Source of the DNA: Coemansia sp. RSA 487
Taxonomy: Eukaryota; Kickxellomycota; Kickxellomycetes; Kickxellales; Kickxellaceae
Direction: 5' to 3'
DNA length: 64,000 nt
Assembly (NCBI GenBank): GCA_027577595.1
Contig: JANBRJ010000056.1
Coordinates: forward strand, 1 to 64,000
A program made the position numbers and the translations under genes. A model generated the notes under the pieces. The model was not told where the DNA came from and made no database searches. It saw only the letters and a list, made by a program, of their open reading frames with translations. This document shows, in pieces, positions 18,780 through 29,249 of the stretch (position 1 is the first letter of the stretch; the number at the start of each line of letters is the position of its first letter).

Positions 18780-20465
18780 AAGCTGAAGCAAAAAAAGGGA
18801 GGTTATTATCTTTTCATGTAGAAAAATCTGATCACATCTGCCAAACGCAATCAACGACGGAATGATATGACAATACTTGAGGATTAAAAAAAAAGCTGTT
18901 ATAAACCATCAAAGAAATTCGTGACTCTGACCACACGTAACCAACCATGCCCTAGCACCAGCTTTTGCAGGCAGAGTTATCCAAAGAGAGATGGCCTGGA
19001 AAAAAAAGCATTGGACATAGCTCAAGTGACTGTTCAATGCTGAAGAGTAATCCTTAGAACGCTAGCTCCACTTTACTACTGGTGGCAATACTTTAAGCTA
19101 TTTTCTGATTGAGCTGCAATGCGATGGTAACTAACTAGTATAAGCACGAGCATCCGGAGACCCATTATATGCTTCTGCCCAGCGGGCATAACGAGGATTA
19201 TTCTTTACAAGCATGTAGAGCTCGTTTTCAGCGAACCTAACGGACTTGTACAGCTTTTCGACATGGTCAACGCTCTTTTCAAGCCTTGGTTGAATGATGC
19301 CCAGCGCCATATCCGCCAAGGGACCGCAAAGACAGTTGATAAACTGGTCCTACGTTGCTTCATCTTTTGGATCTATCTGCGCTATCTCGCGCAGCCACTC
19401 AAACCCGGATACAAATTTTCTGAATAGCTGGTAAATGTCTGTCTTGAGGCTCCGGATCCAGATTAGGGAGCTATCGGGTGTGACAGTGAGCAGGCCAATG
19501 TCTAGGAAAAGGTTTGTATTTTGGGCGTTAGTGATGTTGCTAACTCCTAATGTCGGCCAGATCACGGAAAGACCGAGCTGCTTGGAAGCTTTGTTAGCTT
19601 GGCATGGGATATCATTGCTGCCTTTTCTGTCTGAAGATGGAAGCATTTCTGGCGTCTGAGGGGACTAGGAGATTTGCCTTTACTTGCTTGGCCACGTCAT
19701 TCAGTGTGATCTGCATGTTCTGAAGAAGCTCGTAGCATGTATCCGGCTTTTTGGTCTGCTGCCTGGATATTTCCTGTTGCGCTTCGGTTATCTTGGTATT
19801 TCCTACGATCTCGTTTGGCATTTTTTGAAGCTTGGCATCTATTGTGGCGGAGTTTTAAAAATAAACGTCTTCTGGTGTTGGCTTGACAAAGTGGAAGTGG
19901 CTGTGCTAGCTTGGGCTGTGCTTGGCTGAGATGAAAAGATGTTGTCACTGACCATGTTTCGATTTTACCTAAAGAAAAAACCTGCAACTATCCGGTGAAA
20001 AAGGGAGTAAGCCGTGGGCTTTGGAAAAGAAAAAGTTGTTTGGAGCAGCGAGTTTGGTGAAAGCTTCAAAAAAAAAATAACGAGCTGTTTTTTGTAACTG
20101 TTTTTTCATCGTATATCAAAACGTGGTGCAAGCAGAAAAGTGCGAGTGAGAGAAAACCTTAACTGTATGCGTGGTGTAAGCCTGACAAGTCAATATAGCC
20201 AGATCTTTTGTTTCCACAGAGCTCGGTAACAACAATATTACACTCTCTAGCTTCTGCAAGTGTTTAAGCGTGCTAAAAACTATTATAAGCAGAGCCAAGT
20301 GACAATGTCACCTGATTTTATCCACAATCGGCACATCAGCGGAAATTCAATTATAGTTAAAATCTAGAGCACAGGAAGAATTTGCCCCAGAAAAGCGGCG
20401 ATTGCATTGCTATCAAAACATTACTTTCATATAATATATTTTTTCTTTGAGGTATTCTAAATAGA
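18780..20465. other. Interval holding only a broken coding remnant
   Basis: Apart from the remnant at 19,131-19,830 I see no gene. Short AT-rich runs surround it. The right end is the promoter of the Eaf7 gene (AT-rich, TTTCTTTGAG before the ATG). Confidence 0.4.
19131..19830 (-). pseudogene. Degenerate protein-coding remnant, unknown
   Basis: Minus-strand segments with clear protein-like composition follow each other here: TKITEAQQEISRQQTKKP, LLQNMQITLNDVAKQVKANL, TPDSSLIWIRSLKTDIYQLF, FVSGFEWLREIAQ, MALGIIQPRLEKSVDHVEKL and NPRYARWAEAYNG. The whole is broken in a few places. The helical character with a Trp-rich middle vaguely recalls capsid-like (Gag) proteins, but I cannot assign it. It is treated as a fossil. 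Confidence 0.45.
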
Positions 20466-21446
20466 ATGGCTACAGCAGAGCGCGCCAGTAGCAATGCAGA
20501 GAAAGCAGGCATATGGACGCCGGAGGCCGAGCTTGCACTGTACATGTCGATGATAGGTCTGCGACCTGTCGGAATCCATCGCAATTTCCGCCTGATAAAT
20601 ATTTATACGAGGCTACAGAACCGGTTAGGCGCAAACGCGAACATCACATATACTGACATGAAGACACATTTGGAATCTCTGTTCGACATGCAGTTGCTCG
20701 ATGACATAGAAGATGAGAATGAAGAAGAGGAAGCGGAGGAGGAGGAGGAGGAGGAGGAGGAGGAAGAAGGAGAGAAAGAAGAAGAAGAGCGGGAAAAGAA
20801 AACCAAATCTGGTGCTCACAGTGCAACGAAATTCAATCCAAAGGCCAATGTCAAAAACGAAGAGGAAGATGACGAGGACGCCGGCCAAGACGATGGTGAT
20901 GATGACGAAAGAGTAAGCGATGAAGGTGAATCTGAGAGCAGCGACGACGCCAGCGAAGACAATAGCGAAGAAAAGGACGGCCAGAAGCGGAGTTTGGAGG
21001 ATGGACTAAACATTGCAAGCTTTATACCGCTAACCAGCATTGGCACCACGCTAGACACAGCCGATCCGCTGTTCTGGAGGAAAAAGAACGCAGAGTTTGT
21101 TCTTCCATGGCTAGATTTTGGCACTATGATGGTCGAGCGTGCGGGCATTGGTGTTTCAGAGGACCATGACGACGCAGAGACAGCCGAGCAAAGTGCTTCG
21201 GCCATCTCGACGCCAGCGATGGCTTCGACGCCGGCATCGACAGCAACTCCAAAAGTGATGAGCCCCGAGCCCGAGCTCGCAGAGGGCGAGCAGAACCGGG
21301 GCGCTGACACCGACAGCGGAAGAAACTCACCTGTGCTGCGTCGGAGGAAAGGCCGATCGCTGACACCGGTTCCTCGCAGCCGTTCTAAAAGCGCTCGGGC
21401 TACTGCAGCCGCTTCCGGATCTCGCAAGAGAGCCAAGGGACGGTAG
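20466..21446 (+). CDS. EAF7: NuA4 subunit Eaf7 / MRGBP (CT20 family)
   Basis: 326 residues. Eaf7 (MRGBP in animals) is part of the NuA4/TINTIN module linking histone acetylation to transcription in the nucleus. The family block spans residues 15-82: IWTPEAELALYMSMIGLRPV, GIHRNFRLINIYTRL, then a helix ending SLFDMQLLDDIEDENE. A second conserved patch, FVLPWLDFGTMMVERAG, lies near 205-220. Between them is a very acidic stretch with a run of about 12 Glu (GAG/GAA codons), and the C-terminus is Ser/Arg/Lys-rich (RRRKGRSLTPVPRSRSKSAR), like a nuclear localisation signal. Single exon. The ATG has a good context. Overall length is above that of human MRGBP (204) because of the disordered parts. Confidence 0.85.
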   Translation: MATAERASSNAEKAGIWTPEAELALYMSMIGLRPVGIHRNFRLINIYTRLQNRLGANANITYTDMKTHLESLFDMQLLDDIEDENEEEEAEEEEEEEEEEEGEKEEEEREKKTKSGAHSATKFNPKANVKNEEEDDEDAGQDDGDDDERVSDEGESESSDDASEDNSEEKDGQKRSLEDGLNIASFIPLTSIGTTLDTADPLFWRKKNAEFVLPWLDFGTMMVERAGIGVSEDHDDAETAEQSASAISTPAMASTPASTATPKVMSPEPELAEGEQNRGADTDSGRNSPVLRRRKGRSLTPVPRSRSKSARATAAASGSRKRAKGR

Positions 21447-21595
21447 TTGTCTTTGTTTTGTTTGTTTTTTGTTTTGTTTTATCTGTTGTGCCGATTAGTG
21501 TAAGCGTAGTTTCAATATAAAATGGTCAACTCTAGCAACTAACGTTGGTAGTCTAAAATTAAACTTTTGGGCTAGTGACTGTTTGCTTGCTTTTC

Positions 21596-22291
21596 CTAGT
21601 CCTTCTGAGGCTTGGAAGCAGCCTTTGTTGTAGACGCTGCTACAGTCGAGGTCTCGTTGTCTTGCGATCTTCTATCATTAGATGTGGCCACAGTAGCAGC
21701 TACAGTGTCATCCTTCTTGCCGCCAGCCACGCGCAGGTTTTGCATAATGTAGTTTGTAACCATTTCCCTTAGTGCCTCCTCGTCCGTCTCGCTCTTGTCA
21801 TCGACCTGCTGCATAATCCAGTTTGAAAGGTTCGCCACTTTAGAATCTGTGATATCCTCATTTTCGCCATCCTCCTGCTCAGCAGAACGGACTTCCGAAA
21901 GCGTAGGTACGGATATACCAAGCTTTTCGCACAGTAATTTAGTCACATCGGTCGCCTCGTTCTCGAGCGTTGTGTGGACGGGCGTTAAACCCTCATGGTT
22001 TTCGATCTTTGGATCCGCGCCATTGTCCAGCAAGATCTGGGCACACTCCACGTCCTCGCAGATATGCAGTGGCGTATCGCCATCAGCGTCGACAATGTTG
22101 ACATCGCCGCCGTTTGCAATCAGGTACTTTAGTAAGTCTGTGTGCTTCCACGATGAGGCTGCATGGAGTGGTGTGTATCCGTTTTCGTCCTTGGCGTTGA
22201 CCTGTTGCTTATCGCTCTCGACAATCTCTTTGACGCGGGCAAGGTTGCCGTCGCTGGCTGCAACCCAAATATTGCTCTGCTGCTTGCTCAT
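21596..22291 (-). CDS. Small ankyrin-repeat protein
   Basis: 231 residues. Three to four ankyrin repeats fill residues 5-130: SNIWVAASDGNLARVKEIVE, ENGYTPLHAASSWKHTDLLK, DGDTPLHICEDVECAQILLD and EGLTPVHTTLENEATDVTKL. An acidic linker and a helical segment (LSNWIMQQVDDKSETDEEAL, then LREMVTNYIMQNLRVAGGKK) come next, then a Ser/Thr-rich tail. The layout is like yeast YCR051W and related cytosolic fungal proteins of unknown partner. It faces the Eaf7 gene tail to tail (about 150 bases apart) and shares a 509-base divergent upstream region with the next gene. Confidence 0.85.
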   Translation of the reverse strand: MSKQQSNIWVAASDGNLARVKEIVESDKQQVNAKDENGYTPLHAASSWKHTDLLKYLIANGGDVNIVDADGDTPLHICEDVECAQILLDNGADPKIENHEGLTPVHTTLENEATDVTKLLCEKLGISVPTLSEVRSAEQEDGENEDITDSKVANLSNWIMQQVDDKSETDEEALREMVTNYIMQNLRVAGGKKDDTVAATVATSNDRRSQDNETSTVAASTTKAASKPQKD

Positions 22292-22800
22292 ATTTGAGGG
22301 AAGGGGATTGTATCTAAAGTGAAAATTAAGAATATGCCGATATTTGAATTAAACAGAATAAAAATAAAAATAAAAAAAACTGCATGAGTGAAGCGCTAGA
22401 GTAGACCAGGCAAGTTTCTGTCACCCAAATCATATACGGGTCGTAATCACGTGAACTGTGTTATCAGTGAAGTGATGTCAGTGGGAAGCTTCAACGTTAT
22501 CGAATTGTGTGTCACCACTTCTCACTTCTTACTTTGCAGTTCCGCAATCGTCGCAATCTCCGTAACGCATTTACGTTTTCCTGATGATAAAGCCATCAAA
22601 GAAGCAGCCACCAATACTTCTTCAGATGCATGCTGGTAAAAACAGTCACTTTTTTTTTTTTTTTAGAAAATGCACCACAAACGCGCATTTTTGCTTCTTG
22701 CCTCTTGCATTTTTTATATTTTGATTATTCAACAGTGAAGCCATTCTATTGTTTTCGTTAGCGCAAACCCACCGCCATTTTCCCTGCGACAACTTGTAGC
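22292..22800. other. Divergent promoter region
   Basis: 509 bases separate the starts of the ankyrin gene (minus) and the acyl-CoA synthetase (plus). The region holds a run of T (about 22,650-22,664) and an AT-rich stretch next to the ankyrin gene. I recognise no specific site. Confidence 0.4.
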
Positions 22801-24420
22801 ATGCAGCAGCTCTTTTGTAGCCTAAACAGCAATACCGCACGCACTGCGCTTCAAAGGCGCGGCCTGGCAAGTCTGGCGATGTTCAGAAAGGCCCAGCAGT
22901 ATGCAAGTTCGCAGGATCCAAAGGATCGCAAGCGCGTTGCAATCGTCGACGATGCCGGATCGCACACATATGCGAAGCTACTGCAAGACGCCAACCGAGT
23001 GCGTGCATCTCTTGGAGCAGGCCATCTTAGGGGCGCAAGCGTGGCGATGCTTATGCCCAGCAGCTACGAATATGCTGCTGTGCAGTGGGGCATCTGGGCC
23101 GCAGGGGGGTCTATAGTGCCCCTGAGCCCGATGCATCCGGAGCGCGAACTCGAGTACTTTATCAGGAATTCGGAGGCGCAGAAGGTCATCTGCCACCCGT
23201 CGCTGCTGCGCAACGTCGATCCGGTTCTGCAAAGGCTCGGCGGCTCGGTGCAGGCCATCTCATCGGATGCATGTATCTGCGAGAACACAACAGCAGATCT
23301 CAACGAGCTTGAAGATATCAACGTCGACGAAAACCAGAGCGCACTGTTTATCTACACGAGCGGCACAACGGGGAAGCCCAAGGGCGTGGTGCACACGCAT
23401 GCGTCGATTGGCGCCCAGGTAAGCGCGCTGTACGACGCTTGGCGGTGGACTGCGGATGACCGTCTGCTGCATGTGCTCCCTCTGCACCATATCCACGGCA
23501 TTGTGGTTGCCCTGTGCACGGCCCTTTGGGCCGGCGCCACGGCCGAGATGCTACCGAGGTTCGACAAGGATAGGGTGTGGAGCAGGCTTATTGACGGCCC
23601 CAAGGACATTTCCATTCTGATGGGCGTGCCAACCATGTACACCCGCCTGCTTACGGCGCTGGAGGAGATGCCCGAGGAGCGCCGGAGCGCCGCGCGCGAG
23701 GCCATCGGCAGACTGCGCCTAACGATCTCGGGATCCGCTGCGCTGCCGACGTCAGTGTTCAACAGGTGGCACGAAGCCACGGGGCAAGTGATGCTCGAGC
23801 GGTACGGGATGTCGGAGCTGGGCATGGCGCTTTCCAACGATGCAGCCAGCGCGGAGGCCCGCAAGCCTGGCTCTGTTGGAAAGCCGTTGCCCGGCGTGAG
23901 CGTGCGTCTTTTGGATTCCGATGGATCGGATGTCACTGGCAAGCCAGGAGCCTCGGGAATGATCCAGGTCAAGGGCCCCAACGTGTTTCGCGAGTACTAT
24001 GGCATGCCGGAAAAGACCGCTAAGGAGTTCACGCCTGATGGGTGGTTCATTACGGGCGACATTGGCACGCGCACCGCAGACGGTCTCTACTACATACTGG
24101 GCCGCCAGAGCGTCGATATAATAAAGTCCGGTGGATTCAAGCTCTCGGCGCTGGAGATCGAGCGCGAGCTGCTCGAGCACCCACGCGTCTCTGACGCTGC
24201 TGTAGTTGGCGTTCCAAGCGACGAATGGGGTGAGTCTGTCGCAGCTGCAATCGTGCTCAAGCCTGGCGCGGCAGAGCTGTCTAATGAGGATCTCAAGTCG
24301 TGGTGCTACGAGCGCATGGCACGCTACAAGACTCCCAAAATGACCCGCGTTGTTGACACTCTTCCGCGCAACTTGATGGGAAAGTTGGACAAGAAGGCTG
24401 TCAAAGCCTTGTTCGTTTAG
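22801..24420 (+). CDS. Malonyl-CoA synthetase-like acyl-CoA ligase (ACSF3 type)
   Basis: 539 residues of the ANL (AMP-forming) superfamily. The layout fits ACSF3, a mitochondrial malonyl/methylmalonyl-CoA synthetase. The N-terminus (LNSNTARTALQRRGLASLAM) is basic and Ser/Ala-rich, as a mitochondrial presequence would be. Motifs: YTSGTTGKPKG about 184 (AMP binding), PLHHIHGI about 223, ERYGMSELGMALSN about 338, GWFITGDIG about 413, LGRQSVDIIKSGGFKLSALE about 430, and PRNLMGKLDKKA about 522, with the catalytic Lys in the last. Arg in LPRFDKDRVWSRL is placed like ACSF3 malonate-binding residues, but substrate choice is inferred. Single exon; GC-richer than the islands. Confidence 0.88.
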   Translation: MQQLFCSLNSNTARTALQRRGLASLAMFRKAQQYASSQDPKDRKRVAIVDDAGSHTYAKLLQDANRVRASLGAGHLRGASVAMLMPSSYEYAAVQWGIWAAGGSIVPLSPMHPERELEYFIRNSEAQKVICHPSLLRNVDPVLQRLGGSVQAISSDACICENTTADLNELEDINVDENQSALFIYTSGTTGKPKGVVHTHASIGAQVSALYDAWRWTADDRLLHVLPLHHIHGIVVALCTALWAGATAEMLPRFDKDRVWSRLIDGPKDISILMGVPTMYTRLLTALEEMPEERRSAAREAIGRLRLTISGSAALPTSVFNRWHEATGQVMLERYGMSELGMALSNDAASAEARKPGSVGKPLPGVSVRLLDSDGSDVTGKPGASGMIQVKGPNVFREYYGMPEKTAKEFTPDGWFITGDIGTRTADGLYYILGRQSVDIIKSGGFKLSALEIERELLEHPRVSDAAVVGVPSDEWGESVAAAIVLKPGAAELSNEDLKSWCYERMARYKTPKMTRVVDTLPRNLMGKLDKKAVKALFV

Positions 24421-24513
24421 TCTTGTTTTTTTTGCATTGTTGATTTTGAATAGAGTAGAAAATATACATTTATTGTTTTTTTTTAGAAAATAAACGAGCA
24501 AAGAACACTCGGC

Positions 24514-27071
24514 TTATTTTTCTGGCTCTTCCGCTGGACTACTATCCTCTTTCTCGTCCGGATCGGCTGGACGGTGGTCTGGAGCGCCAGCGCTGCTGCT
24601 GCTTCTTTCTGCATCTCCGCGGCCCCCATCGGCATTGTCATCGTTGCTGTTGCTGTTGCTGTTGCTGGTATCGTCGTTTTTATCCTGCTTCCCCGTCCCA
24701 GCGCCAGTGCCTGGAGGATCCTTTTGCTCGTCTTTTGCAAACCGTGCGTGCTCGCTGGTAAGCCGGGTAGCCAGCGCAAGCGTGTTTCTGCGCTTGACCT
24801 GCATGTCGTGCGACGAAAACCAGTCGCGCATACTGACGCCGCCCAAGGCCAAGGCCACAAACCCCATAGGATCCTTGACGAACTCCTCAACGTAGTGCAA
24901 GAGAAAGACGCCGCAGTCGCACAGGTTGTTCTGTAGCGGCACCTTGGCGTACCTTCCTATCGTCGCCTCCCTGAGTGACACCCCTCCTAGCCTTGAGTGG
25001 GCCTCGGCTTGCATGTAGTTGCGCAGCAGACCAAATGTCTGCTGGTGCTTGTTGCCCAAAGAATCGAGGATAATGATTGCAGGTGTGGTGCGCGGGTCAA
25101 GGTACTTGCTATCGGGTATCTCAACCACACTGTCCATAAAGCTCACAGCCACAGAATTGGCAGGCTTCCGCGGCTGGTCGGGAGAGAGCAGTATCACCGG
25201 CCCCGCATCTCTTTTGCCTGGGCTTCGTTTCGGACTGTGCATATCAGATATATCGATCACGTCCCGAGCTGATAGCAGGTCACTGGAACCCGAAGGCTGG
25301 CTGCCTTCTGCCTGCGACTTGGTTGGCGGCTGTTCTGTGGGGCAGGGCTGTGGGCTTTTGCTGGCGCTGGCAGCTTCCTTTTCCTGGTCTATCATATCAA
25401 CATCAGTGGAGCTCTTCTCCTGCTCCTCTTCGGGTCCGCTGAAAGCCTCACTGCGCTTCGCCTTTTCGCGCGGTGAATAAGTGGAGAAAAACATGCCCAA
25501 CCCATCCTTTGGTTCAGTCGGCGACTTTGATTCCTCTGGCTCCTGTGGTTGGCTATCATCAGCAGCAGAAGCAGCAAATACAAGACTGCGTTTGGGCGTG
25601 GTCTTCATGCCGTCTGCACTCGGCAGGTTTCTGTCGTCATCCTTGGCCTGACCGCTGTCTATGGTACTGTCGGCTATCATCTCCTGCGGATTGACGATAA
25701 TGGCCAGGTACCAGTGGATATTCTCATTGATCGGCACAAATATGTATTTTTTGTCAAAGAGCTCAACACTGGCGGTCCACTTCTTCAGCTGTCGATACAC
25801 AAGCTCCACCGGGTTGACGGGGCTTGCTGACGGATCCGAGCGGGCCGCCGCCGCTGCTGCGAGTGCGGAGGACTTTGCACGGTGGGACAGCTTTTTGAAA
25901 AAGAACGAGTTGAAAAAGAAGCACTGGTTGTACAGCTCTGGGTCGCTTTTGCGCAGATTCTCGCCAATGTAGCGCAGATAGAACTCGATGATCGTGTCGT
26001 TGAGAAACTCGCCCCTATACAGGCGCGAAACGTCAGAGCCAGTGACGGATATTGCCTTGGGCCCGCCCCGCGGGTACTCGAAGCGCAGCGTGTAGTCGTT
26101 CGGGTAAAACTCCCTTTCCGTCTGCTTTGAAAAGTCGCTGTCGGATTCGGAGCTGTCTTCCACATCGTACATGGGTTGTGGCAGCCCCGGTCCGCCGGTG
26201 GTCTTTCTCCGCAGCCTGTATCTCTTCATTCCTCCCGCGTATCCCACTGTCTCGCCGGCAGACCAATTGGCCAACGTTGCTCGCGACGTCTTGCGCTTTC
26301 CAGCCAGTGACTGCGGGTTCCACAGGTCGTCGCTGCTTTCGGCCGCCTTGCCTCTGTCTCTTGGCTTGCCCATTAATCCGCCTGCATTCGCTGGAGGATC
26401 AGTCGATGCCCAATATGTCGTGGCTTTCGGTGGCTCGCTCGTGCGGTTGGTACAAGCCTTTGCTGCTTCTGCTGCTGCTTCTGCTTCTGCTTCTGCTTCT
26501 GCTGCTTTTGCTTCTGCTGTTGCTGCTGCTGTTGCTGTTGCCCTTTCATCATCAGAAGACGATATAAGATCAATACTCGGTGGCTTGTTGAGCTCTGCAG
26601 CGTAGCTGGCGAAGTCACTTTTGCCAAGAAGAGGAAAGTGGCCGGTGCTGGTGAAAACATCCGCAAGTCTCCTCACAGTCATGCCATCGCCCTTCGACTG
26701 GAAGCGCCAGCAGAGCACAATGAGGCACAGGTCCTTGTTATCGCTGGCCGGGTCAAAAACAAGGGGATTGAAAAGATTCTCCATGGTACCAGCCGGCGTG
26801 ATCCGCAGGACGGCCAGATCGTCCTGGATCCGGACCTCGACTGACGCAATGTCGACGCCATCCACTCGCATGTGCTCATCGCCACCCTTGATCCCATGTA
26901 CTATAAGGCTCTTTTGCACGTAGTTTATCGCAAGCTTGAGACTGTCCACCTCCTTATGGGCGTGGCTGTCCGCCAACTTGATGTACTTTCCAATCTTCAC
27001 GCCCAGAAGAGGTACGTTCTTCTGCGGGTACTTTACAACATCCATCTTTGGGATCACACTAGTTTTCCGCC

Positions 27072-27105
<34 letters not shown>

Positions 27106-28209
27106 CCGGGGCGACTGTGGCTCCGCCACCGATGCATTATAATCCTCTGCTGCACGGGTGCGTGATCGGGCGGACGAAAATATCGGGCTCTTTACATGAT
27201 GTGCCTTTGGCGATGTAGCCGCCGCATCCAGCGGGTTGTTGGCTTTGTCGCTTTTATGTAGCTTTGGCTGTAGACGGTCAACTATCTTTTTGCTCCTCTC
27301 TGGTCTCGGCGCTTCTGCAAGCGAGCTGTGCACAGGAGGCCTGGGGGCCATTGTTTTGCGTCTTCCGGTGTTTGATGGCGACGTCACAGTATATGGCTCT
27401 GGCCTGTCGAGTGTTGCCAGGCGCTGCTGGTCCTCATTATACAGGGTGTTAAACCCGCTGACCTTCTTTTTGATGCTCTCCAGCTTATCTGCAGAGAGGT
27501 TGGTAGGTTTGGGTCGCCGTGGCGGCGTTGTTGGGATTGCGTTTGGCGCTTGCTGTTTTGTTAGCCCCCCAGAGGCAGCTACATCCTCTACCCTGTCCGT
27601 GGCATCGCTCTGCGCCCGCCTTGCCGGGCCCCCGCCAGCTCTTCCCTTCATTGCCGCAATGCCAAACAGCAGCTCTACGTCGTCGCCAGCCCGAGGATCA
27701 GCCAGCCTACCCTTCCGTTTTACCATGGTCACCTCGTCGGCGACCTTGATCCGGCTGTGAGCCAAGGCCTTTGGAGCATTGTGTTTCTCGTCGCCAGAGC
27801 TGTTATCCGAGTCTATCTGCGTTACGCCCTCTGCATTGCTCCTACTAGACACCAGAGCCAGCGTGCGCGACGCCCGCGCCTTGGCCCCCTTTGCAGCACT
27901 GGCGAACGAATACTGCGTTGAAGAAAATGCGGGCATTTTTCTGTCGCTGCTGCTGCTGCCGCTGCCGCTGCCGCCGCCGGTATACCGCGGCCGTGACGGG
28001 TCCGTTGTATCTGTCGACGAGGAAGAGCGCAGTCCAGATAGCGTGTTCCTCTCAAACAACTTGCTGCGTCCCGACAGCTTCTTTGAGGTCGGTGACGCCT
28101 TGCCTCTGGGTTGTTTTCGCTGCAGCGACAATGGTGCTTCCTGAAAGTCGTCGCTGTCAGTTCGGCGTCCAAAGGACTCTTCGTTGGGTGTCGTAATTAC
28201 AAATGGCAT
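24514..28209 (-). CDS. Ulp2/SENP6-7-like SUMO protease
   Basis: 1,231 residues. A C48 cysteine protease domain lies in the C-terminal half. It starts with RLYRGEFLNDTIIEFYLRYI (about 730), has the catalytic His in ENIHWYLAIIVNP (about 833), Asp in IIILDSLGNKHQQ (about 1,046), and Gln and Cys in PLQNNLCDCGVFLLHYVEEF (about 1,093-1,098). The insertion of about 200 acidic, Ser-rich residues between His and Asp is the hallmark of the Ulp2/SENP6-7 branch, which trims poly-SUMO chains in the nucleus. Upstream, residues about 390-530 (NVPLLGVKIGKYIKL, LAVLRITPAGTMENLF, LIVLCWRF) look like the PH-like domain of Ulp2. The rest is Ser/Arg/Ala-rich disorder with GCA/GAA and CTG-type repeats. The ATG is the first in frame. 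Single exon. All four catalytic residues are present. Confidence 0.9.
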
Positions 28210-28321
28210 TTGCCTTGGTCGTGAATTTCTGTCCTCCTAAAAGATGCACAAGTGGTTGAATAAGCATAGCAGACAGCCTTTGTCATTTTGTTCAGTATTT
28301 CCTAATCGCGTGTTTTCTCTA

Positions 28322-28381
28322 AGTAGGTTCAGGTTCAGGTCCAGGTACAGGCCCAGGTACAGGCCCAGGTACAGGCCCAGA
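28322..28381. repeat. CAGGYMCAGGTA minisatellite
   Basis: Short tandem array of CAGGTACAGGCC-like 12-base units (GGCCCAGGTACAGGCCCAGG), about five units with a degenerate left end, upstream of the SUMO protease gene. Confidence 0.7.
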
Positions 28382-29249
28382 AGCTGCAAAGCCTCTTTTC
28401 GCGTACCATTCTCAGCCACGAGCGCTAATTAAATGGAAAATAGTACAGCAAAAAGGACAAAATAATAGTGGTTATGATTATGAATGCAAAAAGAATTAAA
28501 TATCTAAAAAAACAGCGATCAAAGCAGAACGAGAGAAAGGCGAGTTCTTCGTGCAAGCGGCACGCATTATTGATTGTGTCGATGATACTTTTGAGAAAAA
28601 AAAAGTCCCTTTTTCTAGCGCAAACAAGGCTGGCGACTGGCTTTATAAATATAAATATCCTAAGCAGGAGAAGCTAAGCCGTGCTTTCCTTGGTTTCGGA
28701 TTAGCTGCATACACTGGTCCTGTCATCCACCACACACCACCACAAACGTGGATCTCTATAAATAAAAAAAGCACCGATTCTTTCTTGCTTGCTTATGTTT
28801 ACTTTGAATATCTAGAGAATTTTTACATTTAAAAATGCAATAATAGAACAGAATAGAATAGAAAAGGCTAAAGAAAAAGACAAGAAAGCAAAAAGGCTGC
28901 TCCAGCAAAAAAGGCCCAGAAGCAAATAGAGAAGCATTCTGTATTGCTAGAGCAGAGGAGGTAAGAAGAACACAATAAGTATATGAAGTTGGGGGGGGGG
29001 ATGGGAGGTTTGTCAGAGAAAGAAGCTCCTCTCTCTCCCTCTCTGTACGCAAACACAAGCAAAACACAAAACAAGATCCCCTCACGCTAGATATGCTTGC
29101 GTGTGTATGAAATGTTGTATGGTGTGAGGTGTGGAGAAGAGTGAGAGATGGAAAGCGAGCGAGGCCTTCTCTGGAGTAAAAATTGATGTTGCAAGATAAG
29201 CCAGGAAGGGAGGGGGAATAAGAAGCGGTCGGTCCCCATCCCGCCTCGC
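28382..29249. other. Interval without a supported gene
   Basis: Between the start of the SUMO protease and the end of the A20/AN1 gene. AT-rich with GA-rich runs (28,855-29,050). It probably contains the 3-prime UTR of the A20/AN1 gene. No gene or family repeat is seen. Confidence 0.4.
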
